From a virus: a stretch of 35,620 bases of DNA. Every line of letters begins with the position of its first letter. Within the stretch, counting starts at the first letter, position 1. Where the stretch lies: IMG/VR virus record IMGVR_UViG_3300025131_000190, positions 1-35,620 of that record. The stretch is one strand, 5' to 3'. A model generated the notes under the pieces. The model made no database searches and was not told where the DNA came from. It worked only from the letters and a program-made list of their open reading frames with translations. A program made the position numbers and the translations under genes. Of this stretch, positions 16,656 through 23,013 are shown in pieces.

Positions 16656-16705
16656 CTTATAATAATCCACCAACTTAGTCAGCAGATCACCCATATTTAG
16701 CTAAC

Positions 16706-16816
16706 TTACTTAATATACCTATATACTGTTGCTCTGCTTATATTTAAAAACTTAGCAACAGAATTAGGTTTACGATGTAATCGCTTTACAAGAAACCTTG
16801 CTAGTTTTTGTTTCAT
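16706..16816 (-). CDS. Tiny helix-turn-helix protein, 36 residues
   Basis: The ATG at 16816 starts one base after the SSB-like stop (TAG T ATG). The peptide is basic and ends in a textbook HTH: KPNSVAKFLNISRATVYRYI resembles the resolvase/Fis-type unit in which the recognition helix is SRATVYRYI. Preceding residues MKQKLARFLVKRLH are a basic helix. At 36 residues it is little more than a DNA-binding unit, perhaps acting as a dimer or as a cofactor of a larger protein. The alternative is a remnant of a resolvase-type protein, but its tight coupling to the upstream gene argues it is used. Confidence 0.55.
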   Translation of the reverse strand: MKQKLARFLVKRLHRKPNSVAKFLNISRATVYRYIK

Positions 16817-16817
16817 A

Positions 16818-17450
16818 CTAGAATGGAAGGTCATTGGTAGTAGTATTAGCTAATCGTTTTCCATCTTTCCAGTGCTTGACAAACTTGACTTTGAATGAAG
16901 GCATTGTATCACCATCATCATTAACCCAATCCTTGTCACGTCCAACAACAGCAATAACTGGTCTGCCATTTATATCAGATTCTTCAAGTGTTGGTAGAAC
17001 CTGAACATCAATAGTCTTGCCATTTATTTCACGTCTTGTTGTTTCAATCGTCAAGCCGAGTGCCTGACAGAAACGAAGATATGCTACATTATTCTCAGAG
17101 TTTGATTCAAATGTATCTCCGTCACCTGGCTCAAGGAATCTGAATATTCCTCTTCCACTTACTGTCCATCCAACATAAGGTTCACCAGTTGTCGTGTGGT
17201 CTGTACCTTCACGATCAGTAAACTTATATTCTCTTGTGGCATTTTCTTGTGCAACCTCAACTTTGTAGTTGAATATGCGTGCCTTGACATTCCTGCCATC
17301 GTTTGTCTTAAACTCTCTAACAAGAGTTCTTGTCTCTGTTATATGACCAAGATAATCACCTTCTACTTTGGGAACATGTGTCCTTGTAGTGTCATCACTT
17401 GGTATAAACAGAGCTTCTTCGTGTCTTAGAGTTTCAGTCATAGTACTCAT
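16818..17450 (-). CDS. Single-stranded DNA-binding-like protein with acidic NDLPF tail
   Basis: I use the second of two adjacent ATGs, spaced five bases from aaggag; 210 residues. The C-terminal NDLPF matches the acidic-aromatic tip of SSB proteins that recruits replication partners. The middle is beta-rich (YLGHITETRTLVREFK, NVKARIFNYKVEVA, GWTVSGRGIFRFLEP), compatible with an OB-like fold, and later FKVKFVKHW. It sits next to the DUF1071 annealing protein and Cas4-like nuclease, as expected for an SSB in a recombination set. Sequence similarity to bacterial SSB is not obvious, so the call rests on tail, composition and context. Confidence 0.6.
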   Translation of the reverse strand: MSTMTETLRHEEALFIPSDDTTRTHVPKVEGDYLGHITETRTLVREFKTNDGRNVKARIFNYKVEVAQENATREYKFTDREGTDHTTTGEPYVGWTVSGRGIFRFLEPGDGDTFESNSENNVAYLRFCQALGLTIETTRREINGKTIDVQVLPTLEESDINGRPVIAVVGRDKDWVNDDGDTMPSFKVKFVKHWKDGKRLANTTTNDLPF

Positions 17451-17459
17451 CATCTCTCC

Positions 17460-18017
17460 TTATAAGGTGTTTGTGTAATGTTCCATAGCTTTCAGGAAAT
17501 TACTTTTGTTTATTTGTCCAATGCTTATTTGATGTCTAACAGTATCAACTAAGCCTTCTTCTGCATTGCGATCTGTAAGTAGATCAAGCAATTCTTTTTG
17601 TTGTAAAGAATCTATTGGTGGACTTGGAGGTAAATCCTCACCCGCATACAGATGAATACCAAGACCATGTAGTGCAATAGCTTTTGCTAAACACCTCTGT
17701 ATACTTGTATTTATTTGAAATGCATTAGGTGAATTAACTGTTTTATTTTGATGATCTAATACTGGGTGTACTTGTGTAGCATCAACTTCATCAACAGTTA
17801 CAGTTACCTTTACAAAGAATCCACACTCAGTTTTTATAAATGGAATACCATCCCATTCATGTACTGTCCATGTGGCACTTGGATGTCTTTTCTTTAACTC
17901 TCTTACAGCGAATGCCCAACTAAGATAGCTGAACTTTCCTTTCTTCTCAATATGCTGAGTTACATCAACACGATCAAGTTCTGTAAAGTAGTTTGTTTTT
18001 TTAGTTGCTTTCGTCAT
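17460..18017 (-). CDS. DUF1071 / Sak3-type single-strand annealing protein
   Basis: A strong ribosome site (aaaaggagag) precedes the ATG; 185 residues. The N-terminal domain carries family hallmarks: YFTELDRVDVTQHIEKKG, FSYLSWAFAVRELKKRHP, and later INTSIQRCLAKAIALHGLGI followed by LYAGEDLP. This family belongs to the Rad52-like phage annealases that pair complementary single strands. The short C-terminal domain is helical. With the SSB-like protein downstream and the Cas4-like exonuclease upstream it forms a recombination trio like the annealase plus exonuclease pairs of other phages. Confidence 0.85.
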   Translation of the reverse strand: MTKATKKTNYFTELDRVDVTQHIEKKGKFSYLSWAFAVRELKKRHPSATWTVHEWDGIPFIKTECGFFVKVTVTVDEVDATQVHPVLDHQNKTVNSPNAFQINTSIQRCLAKAIALHGLGIHLYAGEDLPPSPPIDSLQQKELLDLLTDRNAEEGLVDTVRHQISIGQINKSNFLKAMEHYTNTL

Positions 18018-18032
18018 TATTTATCTCTCCTT

Positions 18033-18827
18033 TTAAAATAATGCTGGTGGTTTGCAGTGATCTTTGAACTGACAATAATTACATATCCATTTACTTACAG
18101 GTGATGTGCCAAAATTAAATGGTGGTAATCCCTTTGCATGTTCTTCATTGATTGAATGCCAATATCTTTTAGCCTGATCTATATAAAATAGTGGCACTAC
18201 AGATTCTCTCATAACAGAATTATCTTTGTTGTAATAAAGCAGACTCATGCTGTCAAGAGTACCATACTTTTCTTTTAGTGCAAGACCATAAGTTCCAAGC
18301 TGTAAGTAATGATGTCCACTCTCAACTGGGTTTGTCTTGCTGAATCTTTTACCCCATTGAAAATTGCCAATAGTTTTTATATCAATTAGTCTGTTAAGTG
18401 GGTCTGTAGTCGAAGCCGAGAAATCTTGCAAAAACACATCAAAAAAACCTCTGACCTTGAAGGAAGGAATAGTCACCTCACCTTCGATTATAAATTTAAC
18501 ATCTTTAAAGTCAGCACTTTTCTTTTTGTAAGAAGATGTTTCTTTTTTTTCTTTTGTATCATGAGATATATTATTATATATATTATTATAATATAATAAT
18601 GCGTTCTGGAGCTCTTCATGAACTATTGTACCCAATCCCATTATACGCAAACTTTTTTTATTTGGTGGATTTGTAGGCTCTACTTTCTCTACCGACTCAT
18701 AGTAAAGCTTTCTGGAACAAAGACCAGCACCACTTGCATGATACCAGTCTTCGTTTCCAATGTATCTTTCCTTACGATTTTCTTCGTTTTTATAAATCAG
18801 ATATTCATGATAAATCTCTTCAAACAT
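18033..18827 (-). CDS. Cas4/RecB-like PD-(D/E)XK exonuclease with iron-sulfur cysteines
   Basis: The 264-residue protein has Cas4-type features: C37 in GAGLCSRKLYY, GTIVHEELQ with H70, D130 in KVRGFFDVF, D149 and K151 in RLIDIKTIG, Q176 and Y180 in YLQLGTYGLAL, and three C-terminal cysteines C249, C252 and C258 in CNYCQFKDHC. Four cysteines in this layout hold a 4Fe-4S cluster in Cas4/AddB-type nucleases. It would resect DNA ends to give single strands for the annealing protein. The ATG overlaps the stop of the upstream ribbon-helix-helix gene (TAATG). Residues 78-88 are encoded by a low-complexity TATTAT tract (about 18568-18600). No CRISPR array or cas1 is nearby. Confidence 0.87.
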   Translation of the reverse strand: MFEEIYHEYLIYKNEENRKERYIGNEDWYHASGAGLCSRKLYYESVEKVEPTNPPNKKSLRIMGLGTIVHEELQNALLYYNNIYNNISHDTKEKKETSSYKKKSADFKDVKFIIEGEVTIPSFKVRGFFDVFLQDFSASTTDPLNRLIDIKTIGNFQWGKRFSKTNPVESGHHYLQLGTYGLALKEKYGTLDSMSLLYYNKDNSVMRESVVPLFYIDQAKRYWHSINEEHAKGLPPFNFGTSPVSKWICNYCQFKDHCKPPALF

Positions 18828-19000
18828 TATGTTCCGACATACCTCTCAATCAAGTCTAACAGTGTGTCTCTGTATGTTGGGCTTTTCTCTGTAAGAGATT
18901 TTATCTTGAATTTTGTCCACAGTGATTGTGGTATTTTGAACTGATAGGTTGCAAACTCCCTTTCAGTAACATCGTTTCTTGCCTTATCAAACTTATTCAT
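18827..19000 (-). CDS. Ribbon-helix-helix-like small protein, 57 residues
   Basis: The ATG at 19000 is preceded by attaaggtaactat, a good ribosome site, and the stop overlaps the Cas4-like start. The pattern ATYQFKIPQSLWTKFKIKSL then PTYRDTLLDLIERYV fits an RHH protein: a short strand (YQFKIP), a first helix and a second helix. RHH proteins bind DNA as dimers and often repress their own operon. It follows a non-coding gap with an inverted repeat (19058-19109) that could be its operator. Confidence 0.6.
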   Translation of the reverse strand: MNKFDKARNDVTEREFATYQFKIPQSLWTKFKIKSLTEKSPTYRDTLLDLIERYVGT

Positions 19001-19057
19001 ATAGTTACCTTAATTCCCTTATAATTAGTATTTAAATTTACATTAGATAAGGTGATA

Positions 19058-19109
19058 TATCCTCAATATATTTTATATTTATATTAAATATTTTCCTATA
19101 TCGAGGATA
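19058..19109. repeat. Imperfect 13-base inverted repeat in a non-coding gap
   Basis: TATCCTCAATATA (19058-19070) and TATATCGAGGATA (19097-19109) match at 12 of 13 positions when paired, with a 26-base AT-rich spacer. The gap 19001-19146 has no supported ORF. It lies between the ParB-like gene and the RHH-like gene, both minus strand. It could be an operator for the RHH protein, a binding site for the ParB-like protein, or a transcript stem-loop. A second small stem (CATGC/GCATG region, about 19125-19140) lies beside the ParB-like stop. Confidence 0.4.
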
Positions 19110-19146
19110 GTCTCACCCTTGTCTCATGCATGTCGCATGGGATTAT

Positions 19147-19899
19147 TTAGTCATTTACTACCACAGCCATTAACTTTACAGGTTTTTGTTTTACTACCCT
19201 GTCAAGCAATGCCTCTGGTGGCACTTCCTCTTTGTACATATGGTTTTTAAGCTTAAAAGCACTTGATACATTCATACACCATTCGAGTGCAAGGTATTCA
19301 AGTTCTTCAACTGCAAACCTCTGTGCCTGTGGTAATTTAGAAACATAGTTAATGAACATATTTATACCAACATCTATTGTTTCAGGGTTTTTACCTTTAT
19401 CCCTTATAAGAACCCAGTATTTATGTCCATTGCCATCTTTCCAGTCACCTATGTTCCTTATGTGGTCTCCGCTACGTTTCATGGTGTCAGAACAATCTCC
19501 ACCTTCCATAAAACAATACCATTCCTGAGCACCATTGTATTTAAGATTTGCTGTATTTAGTATTTTATACAGCTTTCTTTTTTCTGTCTCAGTGAGTCCA
19601 TCATACCTGTATCCTTCTATCGTGCTAAGTCCAAGCTCTCTTGAAATCATAGTACGTCTATGACCATCAAAAAGCATACAGTCTCCACTGCTAAAGTGTA
19701 CTGGTATTAGGAGTTTACTTATATCACGTATAGTTCCACGTAAATATAAATAACTTGCTGATTTCCTGTTAAACCTAATAGGTGGATTTAATGGATTATC
19801 CACCAACCTATTTGGGTTAACATTGACTAACTTGCGATTAGCTATTTTCTCCGCTAACTCTGGAGTAACAACTATACTACTTTTGGTTTTTTTCTTCAT
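19147..19899 (-). CDS. ParB-like (ParB/sulfiredoxin fold) protein
   Basis: A good ribosome site (aaaaggagac) precedes the ATG; 250 residues. Residues 25-100 follow the ParB N-terminal pattern: LVNVNPNRLVDNPLNPP as the first strand and loop, then LLIPVHFSSGDCMLFDGHRR, where DGHRR corresponds to the G-x-R-R nucleotide-binding box, then ELGLSTIEGYRYDGL. The rest is helical and does not match the usual ParB HTH closely. Phage ParB-like proteins can be CTP-dependent DNA-binding proteins or nucleases. The role here is uncertain; no parA is present. Confidence 0.75.
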   Translation of the reverse strand: MKKKTKSSIVVTPELAEKIANRKLVNVNPNRLVDNPLNPPIRFNRKSASYLYLRGTIRDISKLLIPVHFSSGDCMLFDGHRRTMISRELGLSTIEGYRYDGLTETEKRKLYKILNTANLKYNGAQEWYCFMEGGDCSDTMKRSGDHIRNIGDWKDGNGHKYWVLIRDKGKNPETIDVGINMFINYVSKLPQAQRFAVEELEYLALEWCMNVSSAFKLKNHMYKEEVPPEALLDRVVKQKPVKLMAVVVND

Positions 19900-20183
19900 T
19901 TAGTCTCCTTTTCGACTATGAAGGTTATCCCACTCATCTTAATCTGAATGAGAGTTTCTATGTTAATGAATCTGTAGGCTTTTTTGTGCATATCAAATAC
20001 TCCTATAAGATTGCGTTCTTCTGGCTTAAACTTCAGCCCAACGCCCTTAACGTATTTTGAAACACCTTGCCTACAGACCATCTTTCTTTTCTCTCCGTCT
20101 TTCTTTGTAAAGACTGCTGAGAAAATCTTTCCATTAGTTTTATATATATACTGCTTAGCAGTATCTCTATCTATTGTTTTCAT
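19896..20183 (-). CDS. SH3-like beta-barrel small phage protein, 95 residues
   Basis: A ribosome site (aaaaggagatcac) precedes the ATG. The sequence KIFSAVFTKKDGEKRKMVCR, then VSKYVKGVGLKFKP, then LIGVFDMHKKAYRFINIETL resembles a family of small phage proteins annotated as SH3 beta-barrel fold-containing. It is basic and strand-rich, compatible with nucleic-acid binding. It ends four bases into the ParB-like start (overlap), so the two genes are probably co-translated. The exact function is unknown. Confidence 0.65.
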   Translation of the reverse strand: MKTIDRDTAKQYIYKTNGKIFSAVFTKKDGEKRKMVCRQGVSKYVKGVGLKFKPEERNLIGVFDMHKKAYRFINIETLIQIKMSGITFIVEKETK

Positions 20184-20472
20184 ATGTGATCTCCTTTTCT
20201 ATAAAATTCATAAACATCAGTGCAGTGTCAAGAGCTGTAATTTTTTTATCACAAAGATAATTAAGAGTGGACATTCCATTTCTTGCTGACAAATGTGACA
20301 ATGTATCTTTGAGACTCCTAAGATTATCACACTTAAAAGATTCAGCTTTCTTGGAATAATTATTCATATCTGCTCTTCCAATCTTGACAACAAACGATTG
20401 TAGGCTACGATTAACCTCAATCTTATATTCAGATTCATTTACTGTTAAAACATTTTTGTAGGGTTTTTTCAT
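20167..20472 (-). CDS. Hypothetical protein, 101 residues
   Basis: I choose the ATG at 20472, preceded by agaaggagaaggaca; the longer frame to 20505 lies within the upstream small gene. It starts MKKPYKNVLTVNESEYKIEV and contains FVVKIGRADMNNYSKKAESF and LKDTLSHLSARNGMSTLNYL, followed by a hydrophobic helix ITALDTALMFMNFIEKE. Mixed alpha/beta, basic at the N-terminus. The ATG overlaps the stop of the upstream gene (ATGA). No family is recognised. Confidence 0.6.
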   Translation of the reverse strand: MKKPYKNVLTVNESEYKIEVNRSLQSFVVKIGRADMNNYSKKAESFKCDNLRSLKDTLSHLSARNGMSTLNYLCDKKITALDTALMFMNFIEKEITYENNR

Positions 20473-20630
20473 TGTCCTTCTCCTTCTGCTAATTGAAACC
20501 ACCACTCATGAGAACCGCATTTACTACATACAGTATCTACATCTGGTGTTTGATTGTATGACATTGATGTCATGACTACAACAGCCATTGACATAAATCC
20601 TAATAAAAAATAGTACATTTTATCTTTCAT
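20469..20630 (-). CDS. Small membrane-anchored zinc-knuckle protein, 53 residues
   Basis: The ATG at 20630 has a good ribosome site (gaaaggaaaaat). Residues 5-24 form one membrane segment (MYYFLLGFMSMAVVVMTSM). The C-terminal part, after a short linker, has CSKCGSHEWWFQLAEG, a CxxC followed by H, suggesting metal binding. It ends with an ATGA overlap with the next gene. It begins downstream of the three-way-junction RNA candidate (20648-20724). Confidence 0.55.
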   Translation of the reverse strand: MKDKMYYFLLGFMSMAVVVMTSMSYNQTPDVDTVCSKCGSHEWWFQLAEGEGQ

Positions 20631-20647
20631 ATTTTTCCTTTCAAGTT

Positions 20648-20724
20648 ATAGGGGTGAGCAGAAAGGTGTAGGCTGAAATATGAAACCTACATGCATATGA
20701 GCAATATGCAGAACCCACCCCTAT
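20648..20724 (-). ncRNA. Candidate three-way-junction RNA
   Basis: ATAGGGGTG (20648-20656) and CACCCCTAT (20716-20724) form a perfect 9-bp outer stem. Inside are two perfect hairpins: TGTAGG/CCTACA (20667-20672 and 20686-20691, loop 13) and GCATAT/ATATGC (20693-20698 and 20704-20709, loop 5). The three helices join in a compact junction. It lies in a gap of about 100 bases upstream of a minus-strand gene, so the transcript is assumed to be minus sense. I compared it by eye with purine, TPP and hammerhead patterns and found no match. It may be a leader, a processing or stability element, or a small RNA. Confidence 0.42.
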
Positions 20725-20728
20725 TATG

Positions 20729-20818
20729 TTAGTCAAGTATTATCTTTGCTACTATGTACCAAAAAACGATACAGAACAAAAGCATACCTGCGTATGTTAA
20801 TATCCTTTCTTTTAGCAT
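20729..20818 (-). CDS. Possible 29-residue membrane miniprotein
   Basis: The ATG at 20818 overlaps the stop of the upstream gene (ATGCTAA), allowing re-initiation. The peptide has a short charged start (MLKERIL) and one hydrophobic segment (YAGMLLFCIVFWYIVAKIIL), typical of single-pass miniproteins. There is no clear ribosome site of its own. It ends just before the three-way-junction element. It could be a chance ORF; the membrane pattern is the main support. Confidence 0.35.
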   Translation of the reverse strand: MLKERILTYAGMLLFCIVFWYIVAKIILD

Positions 20819-21366
20819 ATTCTAAATCCACCACTATTCATACAGAAATTAGCAAACTGCCGTACATTGTCTTCATCAAATGGATATGACTTTGCCCAAT
20901 CATCTTTCTTTCCTGTTCCATTACATCCATTACATTCCACATCTCCAGCTCCAGTTGTAGGTGGTTCTTGTCTTTTTCCTGTAGCATCACATGTATCACA
21001 ATCTACCTGCTCTAATGAGGCAAGGTGTTTCTTATACCCTTCCTCATACTCTTTAACATATCCACTTTCAATCATTCTGTGGAGTCTCTTTGCTATTTTA
21101 TTTGCCTTTGTCTTACTTATCTTATGACCATCATTATAACTACCACTTTCAATGTCTTTCTCTGTAAGTATGTTACCACATACCGCAGTTACAAAATGCC
21201 ATAGTGGTCTCCAGCTCCATACATTATTTCTAAAGTATGTACCACAGTTCTCTTCTTGCCAGTCAGTATAAATCTCCCAGTCTTCACTTGTCCTCTCTGG
21301 AAATGGTGGTAACTCTGGTTCTGGTCGTGTTAGGTTTGGGTTAAGTCCTGTTAAATCAAATCCCAT
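20812..21366 (-). CDS. DnaJ-like zinc-finger phage protein, 184 residues
   Basis: A ribosome site (aaaggaaacaagta) precedes the ATG. The N-terminus (MGFDLTGLNPN, later CGTYFRNNVWSWRPLWHFV) is a signature I associate with phage proteins of unknown function. The C-terminal half has CDTCDATGKRQ and CNGCNGTGKKDD, half of a DnaJ-type CxxCxGxG cysteine-rich zinc finger. The middle has a basic helix (ISKTKANKIAKRLHRMI). It may be a chaperone-like or host-takeover protein; no J-domain is present. Confidence 0.65.
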   Translation of the reverse strand: MGFDLTGLNPNLTRPEPELPPFPERTSEDWEIYTDWQEENCGTYFRNNVWSWRPLWHFVTAVCGNILTEKDIESGSYNDGHKISKTKANKIAKRLHRMIESGYVKEYEEGYKKHLASLEQVDCDTCDATGKRQEPPTTGAGDVECNGCNGTGKKDDWAKSYPFDEDNVRQFANFCMNSGGFRIC

Positions 21367-21384
21367 TACTTGTTTCCTTTCTTT

Positions 21385-21882
21385 TTATTGTTTTAAAGTT
21401 AATCCTACTTCGCTTAGTCGCTGTTCTATTTCGTTAAGTGATTTACGTCCAAAGTTCTTATATTTAAGTAAATCTCTCTCACTCTTTTCTACCAATTCCC
21501 CCACTGTATAGATGCCTGCTGCTCTCAATACCATATAAGCTCTGGTGGAAAAATTTAGGTATTTAGCTTCTCTTTTTCTTGCAATTGGTATGTCTTCCCA
21601 ACGTCCCTGTCGTCTTTGTTCAAGGTAGGTTAACTTTTCATTTTTAGGTTTATCTTCATCAAACAGTTCATCAATCTCTCTTGTCATCTGATGTTCATAT
21701 TCATCCCAATGCAGAATTATCTGCCTCAAGAGTCTCAATGAAATATCTCTGTGAAGAGTTATCTTAGCTTCTTTGTTCTCTGATATAGATGCTACAGTTA
21801 CCATGTCTTGCTCACCTGCTAAAGTGAATGGAACTTTTACATCATATCTTTTCATTACATTATTGTATTCAAACTGTACCAT
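21385..21882 (-). CDS. RNA polymerase alpha C-terminal-domain-like protein
   Basis: A strong ribosome site (ataaggagaggctgac) precedes the ATG; 165 residues. Residues 109-163 match the alpha-CTD fold: NFSTRAYMVLRAAGIYTVGE, then LVEKSERDLLKYKNFGRKSL, then NEIEQRLSEVGLTL. Aligned by eye to E. coli alpha, R114 fits R265, and G145, K147 and S148 fit G296, K298 and S299, all DNA-contact residues; N268 is replaced by M117. Residues 1-108 are a different domain with a short strand-rich start and a helical middle (LLRQIILHWDEYEHQM). It could bind UP-element-like DNA, compete with host alpha-CTD or tether polymerase; related HhH domains occur in other proteins, so the regulatory role is inferred. Confidence 0.78.
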   Translation of the reverse strand: MVQFEYNNVMKRYDVKVPFTLAGEQDMVTVASISENKEAKITLHRDISLRLLRQIILHWDEYEHQMTREIDELFDEDKPKNEKLTYLEQRRQGRWEDIPIARKREAKYLNFSTRAYMVLRAAGIYTVGELVEKSERDLLKYKNFGRKSLNEIEQRLSEVGLTLKQ

Positions 21883-21883
21883 G

Positions 21884-21955
21884 TCAGCCTCTCCTTATTT
21901 CTGTTATAATGTTTATTACTATCAGTGCGAAGATTATGTATGCTATTATTTCCAT
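21884..21955 (-). CDS. Possible 23-residue membrane miniprotein
   Basis: The ATG at 21955 follows the stop of the upstream gene by one base and has acaggagaatacataac as ribosome site. The peptide MEIIAYIIFALIVINIITEI then RRG is one hydrophobic helix with a basic end, typical of very small phage membrane proteins. It ends at the ribosome site of the alpha-CTD-like gene, which encodes its last codons (AGG AGA GGC TGA). It may be translated mainly to couple the two genes. Confidence 0.42.
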   Translation of the reverse strand: MEIIAYIIFALIVINIITEIRRG

Positions 21956-21956
21956 G

Positions 21957-22202
21957 TTATGTATTCTCCTGTGCCTGAAATGAATCTCCAATGAGCTTAC
22001 CTAGTAACACACTCTTTCCCTTGAATCCAGAACCACTTGTCTGATATACCATAAATATATCACCCAAGTCTTCATCATGATGCCCTTCTACTCTTATTCC
22101 AGACTCCCATCCACATGTGTGGCTTGAAATACCTGTTGTTTTATGTCCTAGTCTACTTACAGAACCTTTACCGCCTTTTATTTCAGCTCTAAACTGTGCC
22201 AT
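21957..22202 (-). CDS. Widespread small phage protein of the MAQFRAEI type, 81 residues
   Basis: A ribosome site (gaaaggagaaacaa) precedes the ATG. The start MAQFRAEIKGGKGSVSRLGH, then KTTGISSHTCGWESGIRVEG and IFMVYQTSGSGFKGK, is recognisable from many phages of different hosts, where it is annotated as hypothetical. It is glycine-rich and strand-rich. No function is established. It overlaps the next upstream gene by 14 bases. Confidence 0.65.
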   Translation of the reverse strand: MAQFRAEIKGGKGSVSRLGHKTTGISSHTCGWESGIRVEGHHDEDLGDIFMVYQTSGSGFKGKSVLLGKLIGDSFQAQENT

Positions 22203-22410
22203 TTGTTTCTCCTTTCAATGCCCAACTGGGTCTATTTTTTTGTATATACTCAAATACTCCGCTGTATTCATCTACAACTTCATCATAGCTAAATAACTTA
22301 TTAAGTATATGCTCTACTTCATCAACAGGTGTATCACAGTCATTTATAATCCACCTTGCGACATTTCTAACAGCTTCTTTTTCTGTCATTACCATAATTG
22401 GATGTCCCAT
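22189..22410 (-). CDS. Hypothetical protein, 73 residues
   Basis: The ATG at 22410 is preceded by agaaagggaataac. The protein is acidic and helical: MTEKEAVRNVARWIINDCDT, then VDEVEHILNKLFSYDEVVDE, then SGVFEYIQKNRPSW. The tail SWALKGETNGTV overlaps the start of the MAQFRAEI-type gene and carries its ribosome site. No family is recognised. Confidence 0.55.
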   Translation of the reverse strand: MGHPIMVMTEKEAVRNVARWIINDCDTPVDEVEHILNKLFSYDEVVDEYSGVFEYIQKNRPSWALKGETNGTV

Positions 22411-22411
22411 G

Positions 22412-22585
22412 TTATTCCCTTTCTATTGTTCTGAGGTCTATATCGAAATGCTCTTGTACGAACTGAAGAGCCTCAATCCAACCTCTGTTTATTAATCTTC
22501 CAGGATCATCTGGATTTGTATTATATTTAATGTATTCTTTTTCATTCTCCTGACAATGTATTAGTATATTCTTTAAGCTACCCAT
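22412..22585 (-). CDS. Hypothetical protein, 57 residues
   Basis: I choose the ATG at 22585, preceded by aaaaaaaggaaaaacaaa; the longer frame to 22633 overlaps the upstream gene in full. The sequence MGSLKNILIHCQENEKEYIK then GRLINRGWIEALQFVQEHFD is helical. The final codons ATA GAA AGG GAA TAA (IERE) contain the ribosome site of the next gene. No family is recognised. Confidence 0.5.
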   Translation of the reverse strand: MGSLKNILIHCQENEKEYIKYNTNPDDPGRLINRGWIEALQFVQEHFDIDLRTIERE

Positions 22586-22742
22586 TTTGTTTTTCCTTTT
22601 TTTCATGTGCCAACCGAAGTATTCTGTAACCACCTTTGATTGTTGGTCTTATCACTCCCTTGTTAATGGTACAAGGAACGACTTTACCCTTATCAGTAAC
22701 TATGAATACTTTGATATTAATACTCCCAAGGCAGACTATCAT
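22578..22742 (-). CDS. Hypothetical small protein, 54 residues
   Basis: This frame bridges what would otherwise be a 130-base gap. The ATG at 22742 overlaps the upstream gene by 26 bases; the ribosome site is weak (ggtgagag). The peptide looks coding: SINIKVFIVTDKGKVVPCTI, then NKGVIRPTIKGGYRILRLAH and a charged tail (EKKEKQNG). It appears strand-rich with two glycine turns. The first eight residues could be non-native if translation starts at a rare codon further in. No family is recognised. Confidence 0.45.
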   Translation of the reverse strand: MIVCLGSINIKVFIVTDKGKVVPCTINKGVIRPTIKGGYRILRLAHEKKEKQNG

Positions 22743-23013
22743 CTGAATTCATTCTCTCACCTGCATACATTGGGTCATGATATTCATCCTTTCTATATGG
22801 ATATTTATCACTGTCATTACTCTCATAACATTCATCACAATATATTCCTGTGAATATACCATAAGCATCATATCTTGCCCACCAATGCTGACCTATTGGT
22901 CTGTGCATTTCTTCTTCGGCTTTACATCCTCTACAGTATGTAAACTCTACTCTAACACTCCCTAGTTTACCTGTGCCAGTATTATCTGTTGGTAATGGTT
23001 CTTTCTTATTCAT
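22717..23013 (-). CDS. Zinc-ribbon-like protein, 98 residues
   Basis: The ATG at 23013 follows agaagggattagagaac. CRGC (in TYCRGCKAEEEM) and CDEC (in YCDECYES) are about 33 residues apart with aromatic residues between (GQHWWARYDAYGIF), fitting one zinc site. The C-terminal third is acidic and polar (SNDSDKYPYRKDEYHDPMY). It starts within the end of the preceding gene. The function is unknown; it is one of the group of small zinc-knuckle proteins here. Confidence 0.58.
   Translation of the reverse strand: MNKKEPLPTDNTGTGKLGSVRVEFTYCRGCKAEEEMHRPIGQHWWARYDAYGIFTGIYCDECYESNDSDKYPYRKDEYHDPMYAGERMNSDDSLPWEY

Noticed and set aside
18033-18827. CRISPR adaptation locus suggested by the Cas4-like gene
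   Set aside because: No cas1, cas2 or repeat-spacer array is present; phage Cas4-like proteins usually act as recombination exonucleases.
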